Source of the DNA: Chloroflexota bacterium
Lineage (GTDB): Bacteria; Chloroflexota; Anaerolineae; Anaerolineales; VGOW01
NCBI GenBank assembly: GCA_016875735.1
Contig: VGOW01000020.1
Location: 1-58,153, forward strand
Length of the DNA stretch: 58,153 bases
Direction: 5' to 3'
In this document: in pieces, positions 51,429 to 58,153 of the stretch
Numbering within the stretch: the stretch's first letter is position 1
Layout of the letters: each line of letters begins with the position of its first letter
Notes under the pieces: model-generated
Seen by the model: only the letters and a program-made list of their open reading frames with translations
Told to the model about the DNA's origin: nothing
The model's database searches: none
Position numbers and translations under genes: made by a program

Positions 51429-52082
51429 ATGACCATTCGAGTATTGATTGCCGATGACCACAGCGTTGTACGACAGGGACTGCGCATGTTTCTGGCCGCC
51501 GATTCTGAACTTGAAGTGATCGGGGAGGCCGCCGACGGCGGCGAAGCCTTGCAGCTGGCCCGCAGTCTCAAACCGGATGTGGTGCTGATGGATTTGCTGA
51601 TGCCGGTGATGGACGGCGTGCAGGCCATCGGCATCATTCGCCGCGAACTGCCCGACACCGAAGTGGTGGCGGTGACCCGCGTGCTCGAAGATACGTCGGT
51701 CGTCGAAGCGATCTGCGCCGGCGCGATTGGCTACCTTCTTAAAGACACCGAGGCGCACGAATTGCGCCGCGCCATTCGAGCCGCCGCCGCCGGGCAAGTG
51801 CAAATGTCGCCGCAGGCCGCCGCGCGGCTCATTCGTGAAGTGGCCGCGCCCACTCAAGCGCCGGCCGCCCTCACCGAGCGCGAAACGGATGTCCTTCGGC
51901 AAATCGCGCAAGGGAAGTCGAACAAAGAAATCGCTCACAACCTTAGCATTGGCGAGCAAACAGTGAAAACTCACGTGGCGCGCATTCTCGACAAGTTGGG
52001 CGTGGCCAGCCGCACGCAGGCGGCGTTATACGCGGTGCGAGTCGGCTTGGTGTCCGCTGAATCGCAGAAGCCCGCTGGATAG
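51429..52082 (+). CDS. NarL/FixJ-family response regulator
   Basis: 217 residues. Receiver domain: VLIADDHSVVRQGLRMFL, phosphoacceptor Asp in VVLMDLLMPVMDG, and the Lys in GYLLKDTEA. LuxR-type HTH at the C-terminus: LTERETDVLRQIAQGKSNKEIAHNLSIGEQTVKTHVARILDKL. The cognate kinase gene is 29 bases downstream but broken. Being divergent from the cytochrome gene, it is a likely regulator of it. Confidence 0.96.
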   Translation: MTIRVLIADDHSVVRQGLRMFLAADSELEVIGEAADGGEALQLARSLKPDVVLMDLLMPVMDGVQAIGIIRRELPDTEVVAVTRVLEDTSVVEAICAGAIGYLLKDTEAHELRRAIRAAAAGQVQMSPQAAARLIREVAAPTQAPAALTERETDVLRQIAQGKSNKEIAHNLSIGEQTVKTHVARILDKLGVASRTQAALYAVRVGLVSAESQKPAG

Positions 52083-52111
52083 CAGATTGGAAACAATCAA
52101 TAGGTGATCCG

Positions 52112-53037
52112 ATGATAGATCAACCGACAACTCAGGGCCAGCCGGCGACGCTCCATCCCGCAACACCGCCCTCGCGCCTTCTCGTCATCGTCACGGTCTC
52201 GGTATTCATTGCCGAAGCGCTGGTGATGATTCTGCTGGCCGTTCTGCCGCCGCTGCCCCGATTAATGAGCGCCATTGTGGATGCCTCGCTGTTGACCGTT
52301 GTCGTGATCCCGACCCTGCACCTCTTCCTCCAGCGCCCTATGTCTCTGGAAATCGCCGAACGCAAACAGGCCGAGAGGGCGCTCCAACGCTCCCACGACG
52401 AAATGGAACAGCGCGTTCATGATCGAACACGGGCCTTGACGCGGGCCAATGAAGCCCTGCAAGCCGAAATTGCCGAGCGGCAGCAACGCGAGCAAGAGAT
52501 CGCCGCGCTCCTCGCCGGCTCGCGGGCGGTGTTGGCTAACAATGACTTCGAGAAGACGGCCAAAGAACTATTTGAGATCTGCAAAGGCGTGCTGGGGGCG
52601 ACCGCCGGATACGTATCGCTGATCAACGAACGCAACGAACACAACACGCCGATCTTTCACGACACCGGCGACCAGAAGTGCGCCGTCACCGCGAGAACTC
52701 AAATGAGCATTCGCGGTTTCCGTGAGCAGGCTTATGCCACCGGAAAGAAGCCATCTATCGCATTGCCATCGAGTCGCTGAACAACGCTGTCAAACACGCC
52801 AAAGCCAACACGATGGGCATGCGACTCTGCCTCCGCGATCACAGCCTCGTGCTGGAAGTGATCGACGACGGCGTTGGTTTTGATCCGGACGGGTCGTATC
52901 CCGGCCATTTGGGCCTGCAATCCATGCGCGAGCGGGCGGCGCGATTGGGCGGCTCGCTGGAGATCGAAAGCGCACCGGGTCTCGGCTGTCGGCTTCGGGC
53001 GCAATTCGCCGCCGCGCACGAGCCCGTGTTCGGCTGA
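52112..53037 (+). pseudogene. Broken NarX-type sensor histidine kinase
   Basis: The first frame (52112-52780) encodes two membrane segments, a coiled coil (ALQRSHDEMEQRVHDRTRALTRANEALQAEI) and the first part of a GAF domain ending IRGFREQAYATGKK. It then leaves frame near 52755. Another frame continues EAIYRIAIESLNNAVKHAKA to LEVIDDGVGFDPDGSYPGHLGLQSMRERA, the HATPase of NarX-type kinases, to 53037. The rest of the GAF and the HisKA_3 domain with its phosphoacceptor His are deleted. The regulator upstream is therefore probably without its native kinase, unless this is an assembly artefact. Confidence 0.82.
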
Positions 53038-53110
53038 CGTTGGCGTCATTCTTCTCCCCGTTTCGCAACTCGAATAATCGCGCTCCGTGATTTGGTGTGC
53101 AGTTTTGTCG

Positions 53111-53138
53111 TTGACGCTCAGGGGTCGAGCGATATAAT
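53111..53138 (+). promoter_or_regulatory. Promoter of the GntR-family gene
   Basis: TTGACG (53111-53116), 16 bases, TATAAT (53133-53138); a second TATAAT is at 53142-53147. The leader of about 40 bases ends in AAGGGA before ATG 53186. Confidence 0.7.
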
Positions 53139-53185
53139 TCCTATAATCCAATTTATCCGATGAATACGATGATAAGGGACGCCGA

Positions 53186-53884
53186 ATGAATCTCAACGAG
53201 CTTGATTCTGATTTTCTGCGCTATATCGTCAGCCGTCAGTTTCAATCCGGAGACCGCATCCCGGCGTTGAGCGAATTGAGCGCGGAGATGGGCATCAGCA
53301 TCGGCAAGCTGCGTGAGCAGATGGAAGTGGCGCGCACGCTCGGCTTGATTGACGTGCGCCCGCGCACCGGCATCCGACTCGAACCGTACGACTTCTTGCC
53401 CGCCGTGCGCTTCAGTTTGCTGTTTGTCCTTGCCCAAGACCCGGCGCTGTTCGACTCGTTCGGCGATCTGCGCAACCACATCGAAGCGGCGTTTTGGGGA
53501 GAAGCGGCGCCCCGCCTCACCGATCAAGACAAGCGCGACTTGCAGGATTTGATGCGCGCGGCATGGGCCAAACTCAACGGCCCGTCGATTCAGATTCCGC
53601 ACGCCGAACACCGCGAACTGCATCTCACCCTCTTCCGCCGACTCGACAACCCGTTCGTGCGCGGACTGCTCGAAGCATACTGGGAAGCGTATGAAGCGGT
53701 GGAGTTGAATCTTTATTCCGACTACGAATACTTGCGCGAAGTGTGGACGTATCATCAGCGCATTGTCGATTCGATCCTCGAAGGCAGACTCGACGATGGG
53801 CGCGCGTTATTGATCGAGCACGCCAATCTGCTGCGGCATCGCCTGTCGCCTCAAGCGCGCGCCGAGCCGGAAAGGACAGGCTGA
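53186..53884 (+). CDS. GntR-family regulator with FCD domain
   Basis: 232 residues. N-terminal winged helix (FLRYIVSRQFQSGDRIPALSELSAEMGISIGKLREQMEVARTLGLIDVRPRTG) and an all-helical FadR C-terminal domain (FGDLRNHIEAAFWGEAA, AEHRELHLTLFRRL, YHQRIVDSILEGRLDDGRALLIEH), which binds an acyl or organic-acid ligand. It precedes a membrane protein and korAB on the same strand and may control them. Confidence 0.93.
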   Translation: MNLNELDSDFLRYIVSRQFQSGDRIPALSELSAEMGISIGKLREQMEVARTLGLIDVRPRTGIRLEPYDFLPAVRFSLLFVLAQDPALFDSFGDLRNHIEAAFWGEAAPRLTDQDKRDLQDLMRAAWAKLNGPSIQIPHAEHRELHLTLFRRLDNPFVRGLLEAYWEAYEAVELNLYSDYEYLREVWTYHQRIVDSILEGRLDDGRALLIEHANLLRHRLSPQARAEPERTG

Positions 53885-53887
53885 CCT

Positions 53888-54877
53888 ATGCAACTCATAC
53901 TCTCGGCCATCTCGGCTGGCGGAATGGTGGGCGCGGCCGATCAATATCTGTGTTTGCTCATCGTGTCGCTGGCCGCCCGGTTCGGAATCGTGACCCTCAT
54001 GCCGCCGATGCAGTTCATGACGAATGGGTGGTTCATCGGCGTTGTGGCCGTGCTATGGATTCTCACGGTGGCTCCGGCTTACGGCTCGCTGCTTGCGCCG
54101 GGCGTGATGAACTTCATCAACACCGCCGTCAACTTCGTCAGCGGTTTCGTCGTGCCCATCTCGTCGGCCATTCTCTCGCTGGCCTCGGTCGGCGTCATCG
54201 TCAACCTCAACCCTGAACTGAGCGCCGCGTTGGAAACTATGCGCCTCTTCAACGGCGATGGCAGTGTGGGGCCGGGCGGGGTGATGGTGGCCGGAGCGAG
54301 CGCGGCGGCGGCGGTGTCGCTCACGGCCATGAAAGGGTTGGCGAAACCGGCCATTGGCGCGTCCACCGGCACGGCGGGGCACGCCGCCGCTCCGGCCTTC
54401 GCAACGTATGAAGCCATCGCTTCCCTCGTGCTCATGGGCATCGGGTATGCGCTGAGCAAAATCGATCCGATGCTATTGGTGGGACTGCTCATCATCGTGT
54501 TCATCATCACTGCGGCCATGCTCGGCTATGCTGTGTATCAGTTGTGGCGGCTCAAACGCGGGCTGGGGCGGGTGCTGAGGATGGCGCAGGAGAATCCGCG
54601 CGCCGGGCTGGCGGTCGCCGTCGAGTTTTTTGTGTGGGGACTCGGCTGGCTGGTGTGGGGCAAATATGGCCGCGCCGCCATCATGCTGTGCGCGTGGGCG
54701 ATGGCTGTAGCGGCGATATTCGCCGTCCCTTCCCTTTTCGCTTTCTTCCCGCCGCTCTCGCTCGTTGCCCTGTCGATCATGCTGGCCCTCTTCGCCGGAG
54801 TCGGCTTCAGCACATCGGGCGCGTTGATGAAATTGTTGGAGACTTCAGCAGTCAGCGTTCAGCCATCATCAATCTGA
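53888..54877 (+). CDS. Multi-pass membrane protein, DUF4126-like
   Basis: 329 residues with about eight hydrophobic segments. ISAGGMVGAADQYLCLLIVSLAAR, FMTNGWFIGVVAVLWILTVAPAY and INTAVNFVSGFVVPISSAILSLA resemble DUF4126 membrane proteins. A Gly/Ala-rich loop (ASTGTAGHAAAPAFATYEAI) joins two halves. The role is unknown. It starts 3 bases after the GntR-family gene. The last ~10 codons are encoded by a heptad array. Confidence 0.8.
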   Translation: MQLILSAISAGGMVGAADQYLCLLIVSLAARFGIVTLMPPMQFMTNGWFIGVVAVLWILTVAPAYGSLLAPGVMNFINTAVNFVSGFVVPISSAILSLASVGVIVNLNPELSAALETMRLFNGDGSVGPGGVMVAGASAAAAVSLTAMKGLAKPAIGASTGTAGHAAAPAFATYEAIASLVLMGIGYALSKIDPMLLVGLLIIVFIITAAMLGYAVYQLWRLKRGLGRVLRMAQENPRAGLAVAVEFFVWGLGWLVWGKYGRAAIMLCAWAMAVAAIFAVPSLFAFFPPLSLVALSIMLALFAGVGFSTSGALMKLLETSAVSVQPSSI

Positions 54878-54892
54878 AATCTGCAATCAAAT
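54858..54892. repeat. Heptad array at the end of the DUF4126-like gene
   Basis: CAGTCAG/CGTTCAG/CCATCAT, then CAATCTG/AAATCTG/CAATCAA in seven-base register, contributing the protein's last codons and the spacer to korA. Confidence 0.7.
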
Positions 54893-54906
54893 TAAGGAGC
54901 ATTGAA

Positions 54907-56739
54907 ATGAGTGTTGTCGAATCCAAAGCCAGCCCGGCCCCTGTGGGATCGGGCCAACCCATCGTGAACGACTTTTCGATCACGATCGGCACCAAAAACG
55001 GATCGGGCAGTCAAACGGCCAACGCCACCGTCCTGCGCGCTTTGTTCAAGATGGGCATTCCGGTCAGCGGCAAGAATCTGTTCCCCTCGAACATTCAAGG
55101 CTTGCCTACGTGGTACACCATTCGCGCCAGCAAAGACGGTTTTGTTGCTCGCCGCGTGCGCGCCGAAATTCTCATCGCCATGAATAAAGCCACCGTCATC
55201 GAAGACGCGCAGAAACTCGAATCGGGCGGCGTGTGCATCTATTCCGACGCGCTCGGTTACACGCCGATGCGCGACGACGTGACGTTCTATCCCATCCCCG
55301 TCGGCAAACTGTCGAGCGCTTCGGGGCTGGAGGGCAAACTCAAAGGGTACGCCGAGAACATGGTGTATGTGGGCGTGCTGGCCTCTCTGCTCGGCATCGA
55401 ATTGGACGAATTGAAGAACGCGCTGATGTGGCAGTTCAAAGGCAAAGCCAAAGCCGTCGAGCCGAACTATCAGACCATCGTCGCCGCCTTCGAGTGGGCC
55501 AAAGAGAATCTGGTCAAGGCCGATCCCTTCCGCGTTGAGCGGATGGATAAAACGACCGGTATGATCATGATCGACGGCAACACCGCCGCCGCGCTCGGCG
55601 CGATCTATGGCGGCGTGTCGTTCGTCGGTTGGTATCCCATCACCCCCGCCACCAGCCTCGCCGAAGCGCTCGACTTTTATCTGCCCCGCCTGCGCACCGA
55701 TCCCGAAACGAAGCAGCCGACGTACAGCGTGGTGCAGGCCGAAGACGAGCTCGCGGCGTTGGGCATGGTGCTCGGCGCGGGCTGGGCTGGCTGCCGCGCC
55801 ATGACTTCCACCTCCGGGCCGGGCATCTCGCTCATGTCCGAGTTCGCCGGCTACGGATACTTCGCCGAAATCCCCGCCGTGATTTGGGATGTGCAACGCA
55901 TGGGACCCAGCACCGGCCTGCCCACTCGCGTTTCGCAGGGCGACGTGCTCAAAACGTATTGGCTGGGGCACGGCGACACGAAACATCCCGTGCTGCTTCC
56001 CGGCTCGGTGAAAGAATGTTTCGAGTTTGGCTGGCGCGCATTCGATCTCGCCGAACGTGTGCAGACTCCGGTGTTCGTGCTCAGCGATCTCGACATCGGC
56101 ATGAATCAGTGGATGAGCGATCCGTTCGATTACCCCGACGCGCCGATGGATCGCGGCAAAGTGCTGACCCAAGAAGACCTCGAACGACTTGGCGGCAAGT
56201 GGGGGCGGTACCGGGATTTGGAGGGCGACGGGGTCGGGTGGCGGACTCTGCCGGGCACCGATCATCCGCTGGCCGCCTATTTCACGCGCGGCACGGGCCA
56301 CAACGAAAACGCTCAATACACCGAGCGCCCCGACGATTGGGAGACAAACATGGAGCGCCTCAATCGCAAGTTCGAGACGGCGCGGGCGTTGGCGCCGGCG
56401 CCCATCGAAGATCGAGTCGAGGGCGCAGAAATCGCTTTCATCGGCTACGGCTCGGTCGATTCGGCCATCATCGAAGCGCGGAGTCGGTTGGCGGCCAAAG
56501 GGATCAAAACGTCGTATCTTCGCCTGCGCGCTCTGCCCCTCTCCGAATCGGTGGGCGACTTCGTGCGCGCCCATGATCGAACCTATGTTGTCGAACTGAA
56601 CACCGACGCGCAGATGCTTCAGCTTTTGCGGCTCGACACGCCCGAACTCGCCACGCGACTCTTCGCTCTCAACCACAACGACGGCCTGCCGCTCACCGCG
56701 CGCTGGATCACCGAAGCCGTCGAAAAGATGGAGGCCTAA
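54907..56739 (+). CDS. korA: 2-oxoacid:ferredoxin oxidoreductase, fused gamma-alpha subunit
   Basis: 610 residues from ATG 54907 with AAGGAG upstream; the longer frame to 54544 overlaps the previous gene. Residues ~20-205 are the gamma domain (FSITIGTKNGSGSQTANATVLRALFKMGIPV). Residues ~225-480 are the alpha/PYR domain (GNTAAALGAIYGGVSFVGWYPITPATSLAE, VQAEDELAALGMVLGAGWAG, TSTSGPGISLMSEFAGYG). A C-terminal transketolase-like domain follows (EIAFIGYGSVDSAIIEA). With KorB it oxidatively decarboxylates a 2-oxoacid (2-oxoglutarate most likely) to the acyl-CoA, reducing ferredoxin. Two bases separate it from korB. Confidence 0.95.
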   Translation: MSVVESKASPAPVGSGQPIVNDFSITIGTKNGSGSQTANATVLRALFKMGIPVSGKNLFPSNIQGLPTWYTIRASKDGFVARRVRAEILIAMNKATVIEDAQKLESGGVCIYSDALGYTPMRDDVTFYPIPVGKLSSASGLEGKLKGYAENMVYVGVLASLLGIELDELKNALMWQFKGKAKAVEPNYQTIVAAFEWAKENLVKADPFRVERMDKTTGMIMIDGNTAAALGAIYGGVSFVGWYPITPATSLAEALDFYLPRLRTDPETKQPTYSVVQAEDELAALGMVLGAGWAGCRAMTSTSGPGISLMSEFAGYGYFAEIPAVIWDVQRMGPSTGLPTRVSQGDVLKTYWLGHGDTKHPVLLPGSVKECFEFGWRAFDLAERVQTPVFVLSDLDIGMNQWMSDPFDYPDAPMDRGKVLTQEDLERLGGKWGRYRDLEGDGVGWRTLPGTDHPLAAYFTRGTGHNENAQYTERPDDWETNMERLNRKFETARALAPAPIEDRVEGAEIAFIGYGSVDSAIIEARSRLAAKGIKTSYLRLRALPLSESVGDFVRAHDRTYVVELNTDAQMLQLLRLDTPELATRLFALNHNDGLPLTARWITEAVEKMEA

Positions 56740-56740
56740 C

Positions 56741-57781
56741 ATGACCGCCGTAAGCGCGCCCAAAGGCAAGACCAACAAACTCGGCCTCGAAAAGACGGCC
56801 TATCGCGGACTCGAATCGACGCTGTGCAACGGCTGCGGCCACGATTCGATTTCCTCGCGCATCATCGACGCCTGCTTCGAACTTTCGATCCCCTCCGAAC
56901 GAGTCGCCAAATTCAGCGGCATCGGTTGCTCCAGCAAAAGCCCGGCCTACTTTTTGAGCCGCTCGCACGGCTTCAACTCACTGCACGGGCGCATGCCGGC
57001 TGTGGCCACCGGCGCGGTGATGGCCAATCGCACGCTCATCGGCATCGGCGTGAGCGGTGACGGCGATACCGGCAGTATCGGCATCGGGCAGTTCAAACAC
57101 CTCATCCGCCGAAATGTGCCGATGGTGTACATCATCGAAAACAACGGTGTGTACGGACTCACCAAAGGCCAGTTCTCGGCCACCGCCGATATGGGGCAGG
57201 AACTGAAGCACGCCGGAGTGAACGAACTGCCGCCCATCGATCTGTGCCTCGAAGCCCTGGCCGCCAATTGCGGCTTTGTGGCCCGCTCGTTCGCTGGCGA
57301 CCCGAAGCAAGTGACGACGCTGGTGAAGGCGGCGCTCTCGTACAAAGGCACGGCGGTCATCGACATCATCAGCCCGTGCGTCACCTTCAACGACCGCGAC
57401 GAATCGACCAAGTCGTATTCGTGGGGCAAGTCGCACGCCGAGCGCATCATCGACGCGACGTTCATTCCGTATTACGAAGAGATCACGGTGGATTACGAGC
57501 CGGATGTGGCCACCGAGGTGGAATTGCACGACGGCTCGCACATCGTGTTGAAGAAACTTGGCCGCGAGCATGATTCCACCAATCGCCTCGCCGCCATTCA
57601 ACTGCTCGAAGAGGCCAAAGCCAAACAGCAATTCATCACCGGGCTGATTTACATTGACGAGCATCGCGCCGACCTGCGCGACATCGAACGCCTGCCCGAA
57701 ACCCCGCTCGCTCATCTGCCCGAATCGAGCCTGCGGCCCTCGAAAGACTCGCTGGCGAAGTTGATGGAAGCGATGAAGTAG
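56741..57781 (+). CDS. korB: 2-oxoacid:ferredoxin oxidoreductase beta subunit
   Basis: 346 residues. TPP-binding domain: STLCNGCGHDSISSRI, SGIGCSSKSPAYFLSRSHGFNSLHGRMPAVATGAVMAN, GVSGDGDTGSIGIGQFKHLIRRN and IENNGVYGLTKGQFSATAD (GDG...NN). CxxC and a further Cys near the N-terminus can hold the [4Fe-4S] cluster. It completes the enzyme with KorA and points to ferredoxin-linked central metabolism. Confidence 0.96.
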   Translation: MTAVSAPKGKTNKLGLEKTAYRGLESTLCNGCGHDSISSRIIDACFELSIPSERVAKFSGIGCSSKSPAYFLSRSHGFNSLHGRMPAVATGAVMANRTLIGIGVSGDGDTGSIGIGQFKHLIRRNVPMVYIIENNGVYGLTKGQFSATADMGQELKHAGVNELPPIDLCLEALAANCGFVARSFAGDPKQVTTLVKAALSYKGTAVIDIISPCVTFNDRDESTKSYSWGKSHAERIIDATFIPYYEEITVDYEPDVATEVELHDGSHIVLKKLGREHDSTNRLAAIQLLEEAKAKQQFITGLIYIDEHRADLRDIERLPETPLAHLPESSLRPSKDSLAKLMEAMK

Positions 57782-57813
57782 GGGGCGGGAGTCAGGAGCC
57801 AGGAGTCAGACGA

Positions 57814-57846
57814 AAGTGACTGTCACCTTTGAGGTGACAGTCACTT
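57814..57846. repeat. GTGACAGTCAC-type palindromic element, copy 2
   Basis: AAGTGACTGTCACCT and its exact mirror separated by TTG: a perfect 15-bp inverted repeat 32 bases after korB. No T-run. Preceded by a small heptad run GGAGTCA/GGAGCCA/GGAGTCA (57789-57809). Confidence 0.85.
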
Positions 57847-57857
57847 GGACTGCCTGC

Positions 57858-57925
57858 AAATCTCAAATCTCAAATCTCAAACCTCAAATCTCAAATCTCA
57901 AATCTCAAATCTCAAATCTCAAACC
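57858..57925 (+). repeat. AAATCTC heptad tandem repeat
   Basis: Nine units (57858-57920) of AAATCTC, the fourth being AAACCTC, followed by a partial AAACC. It fills the gap between korB and the methyltransferase and ends 13 bases before its ATG. Confidence 0.95.
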
Positions 57926-57938
57926 ACCATTCACCCCT

Positions 57939-58153
57939 ATGCGCCTCCCACGCAACACCCTCTTCTACGGCGACAACCTCGACATTCTGCGCGAGTATAT
58001 CGAAACGGAATCGGTGGATTTGATTTATCTCGACCCGCCGTTCAATTCCAACCGCTCGTACAACGTGCTGTTCAAAGACGAAAGCGGGCGGGAAGCCGAC
58101 GCGCAGATCACCGCCTTCGAGGACACCTGGCACTGGAACGCCAAAACCGAGCA
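57939..58153 (+). CDS. Site-specific DNA methyltransferase (3' partial)
   Basis: The first 71 codons are visible: MRLPRNTLFYGDNLDILREY, then ESVDLIYLDPPFNSNRSYNVLFK. DPPF is the catalytic motif IV of adenine-N6/cytosine-N4 amino-methyltransferases, and the early GDNLDIL followed closely by DPPFNSNRSYN indicates the beta-class arrangement. Whether it belongs to a restriction-modification system lies beyond the window. No Shine-Dalgarno sequence is seen between the heptad array and the ATG. Confidence 0.88.
   Translation, partial: MRLPRNTLFYGDNLDILREYIETESVDLIYLDPPFNSNRSYNVLFKDESGREADAQITAFEDTWHWNAKTE

Noticed and set aside
54544-54906. N-terminal extension of korA
   Set aside because: It overlaps the DUF4126-like gene in another frame; AAGGAG and a normal KorA start are at 54907.
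57858-57925. CRISPR-like array
   Set aside because: Units are 7 bases without spacers; it is a simple tandem repeat.
1-58153. tRNA, rRNA, insertion sequence or integrase genes
   Set aside because: None seen on either strand by inspection; the attC-like site has no integrase in the window.

Overview
The window reads as a GC-rich (about 60% by eye) chromosomal segment of a member of the Chloroflexota, probably an Anaerolineae-like lineage. The basis is indirect: topoisomerase I with an N-terminal DUF5679-type zinc ribbon, Thr/Pro-rich linkers on lipoproteins and LysM proteins, many Ser/Thr kinases, CysO-type cysteine synthesis, leaderless starts, and intergenic DNA full of short-period repeats. 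No rRNA, tRNA, CRISPR array or insertion sequence was seen. The first and last genes run off the window.

Layout. 1-4260: a 5'-truncated GRAM-like/coiled-coil protein and a convergent Ser/Thr kinase fused to an extracellular solute-binding domain, carrying a 1-base frameshift in the kinase lysine motif. 4408-12850: housekeeping genes (dprA, manC, topA, a membrane protein, greA, dgt, a tpx with a Lys-rich tail). 12851-14513: an accessory pocket of lower GC with an attC-like element abutting a remnant of dgt, a remnant of a sugar O-acetyltransferase, a RelE/ParE-type toxin-antitoxin pair and a zinc-ribbon membrane protein. 14775-25032: repair and envelope genes (atl-uvrB, PHP phosphoesterase, CAP lipoprotein, nfeD, polX, cNMP-binding/SpoIIE phosphatase, SH3 protein, DUF971, Hsp20).

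25390-31990 is a minus-strand signalling operon: Ser/Thr kinase with beta-propeller, PP2C phosphatase, J-domain/vWA protein, zinc-ribbon/FHA protein, a small unknown protein, an OmpR-type regulator and a small GTPase. It resembles the kinase/PP2C/vWA (TerY-P-like) triads. 32131-39210 holds a hybrid histidine kinase gene and a Fur-controlled metal ABC transporter operon into which serB-like and serA-like genes are inserted. 40623-44158 is a complete CysO-dependent cysteine operon (cysM, mec, cysO, small unknown, moeZ) behind a leader with a Cys/Met-codon leader peptide and an attenuator-like terminator. 44253-51348 has a LysM-glycosidase and a very large secreted multiheme cytochrome with C-terminal fibronectin III repeats. 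Its coding frame is interrupted by one in-frame TGA exactly at the second cysteine of a CXXCH heme motif. 51429-57781 holds an NarL-type regulator with a broken sensor kinase, a GntR regulator, a membrane protein and korAB. A DNA methyltransferase begins at the right edge.

The most noteworthy observations are: the TGA at the heme cysteine (selenocysteine versus lesion); the cysteine-codon attenuator upstream of cysM; the seven-gene phospho-signalling operon with a J-vWA fusion; a family of heptad-periodic, often inverted intergenic repeats with different consensus at each site, sometimes running right up to start codons; and a symmetric -10 element between two leaderless GTG starts. Several lesions (kinase frameshift, histidine kinase deletion, prmA remnant, CXXCQ) mean that assembly error or gene decay must be weighed against any exotic reading.
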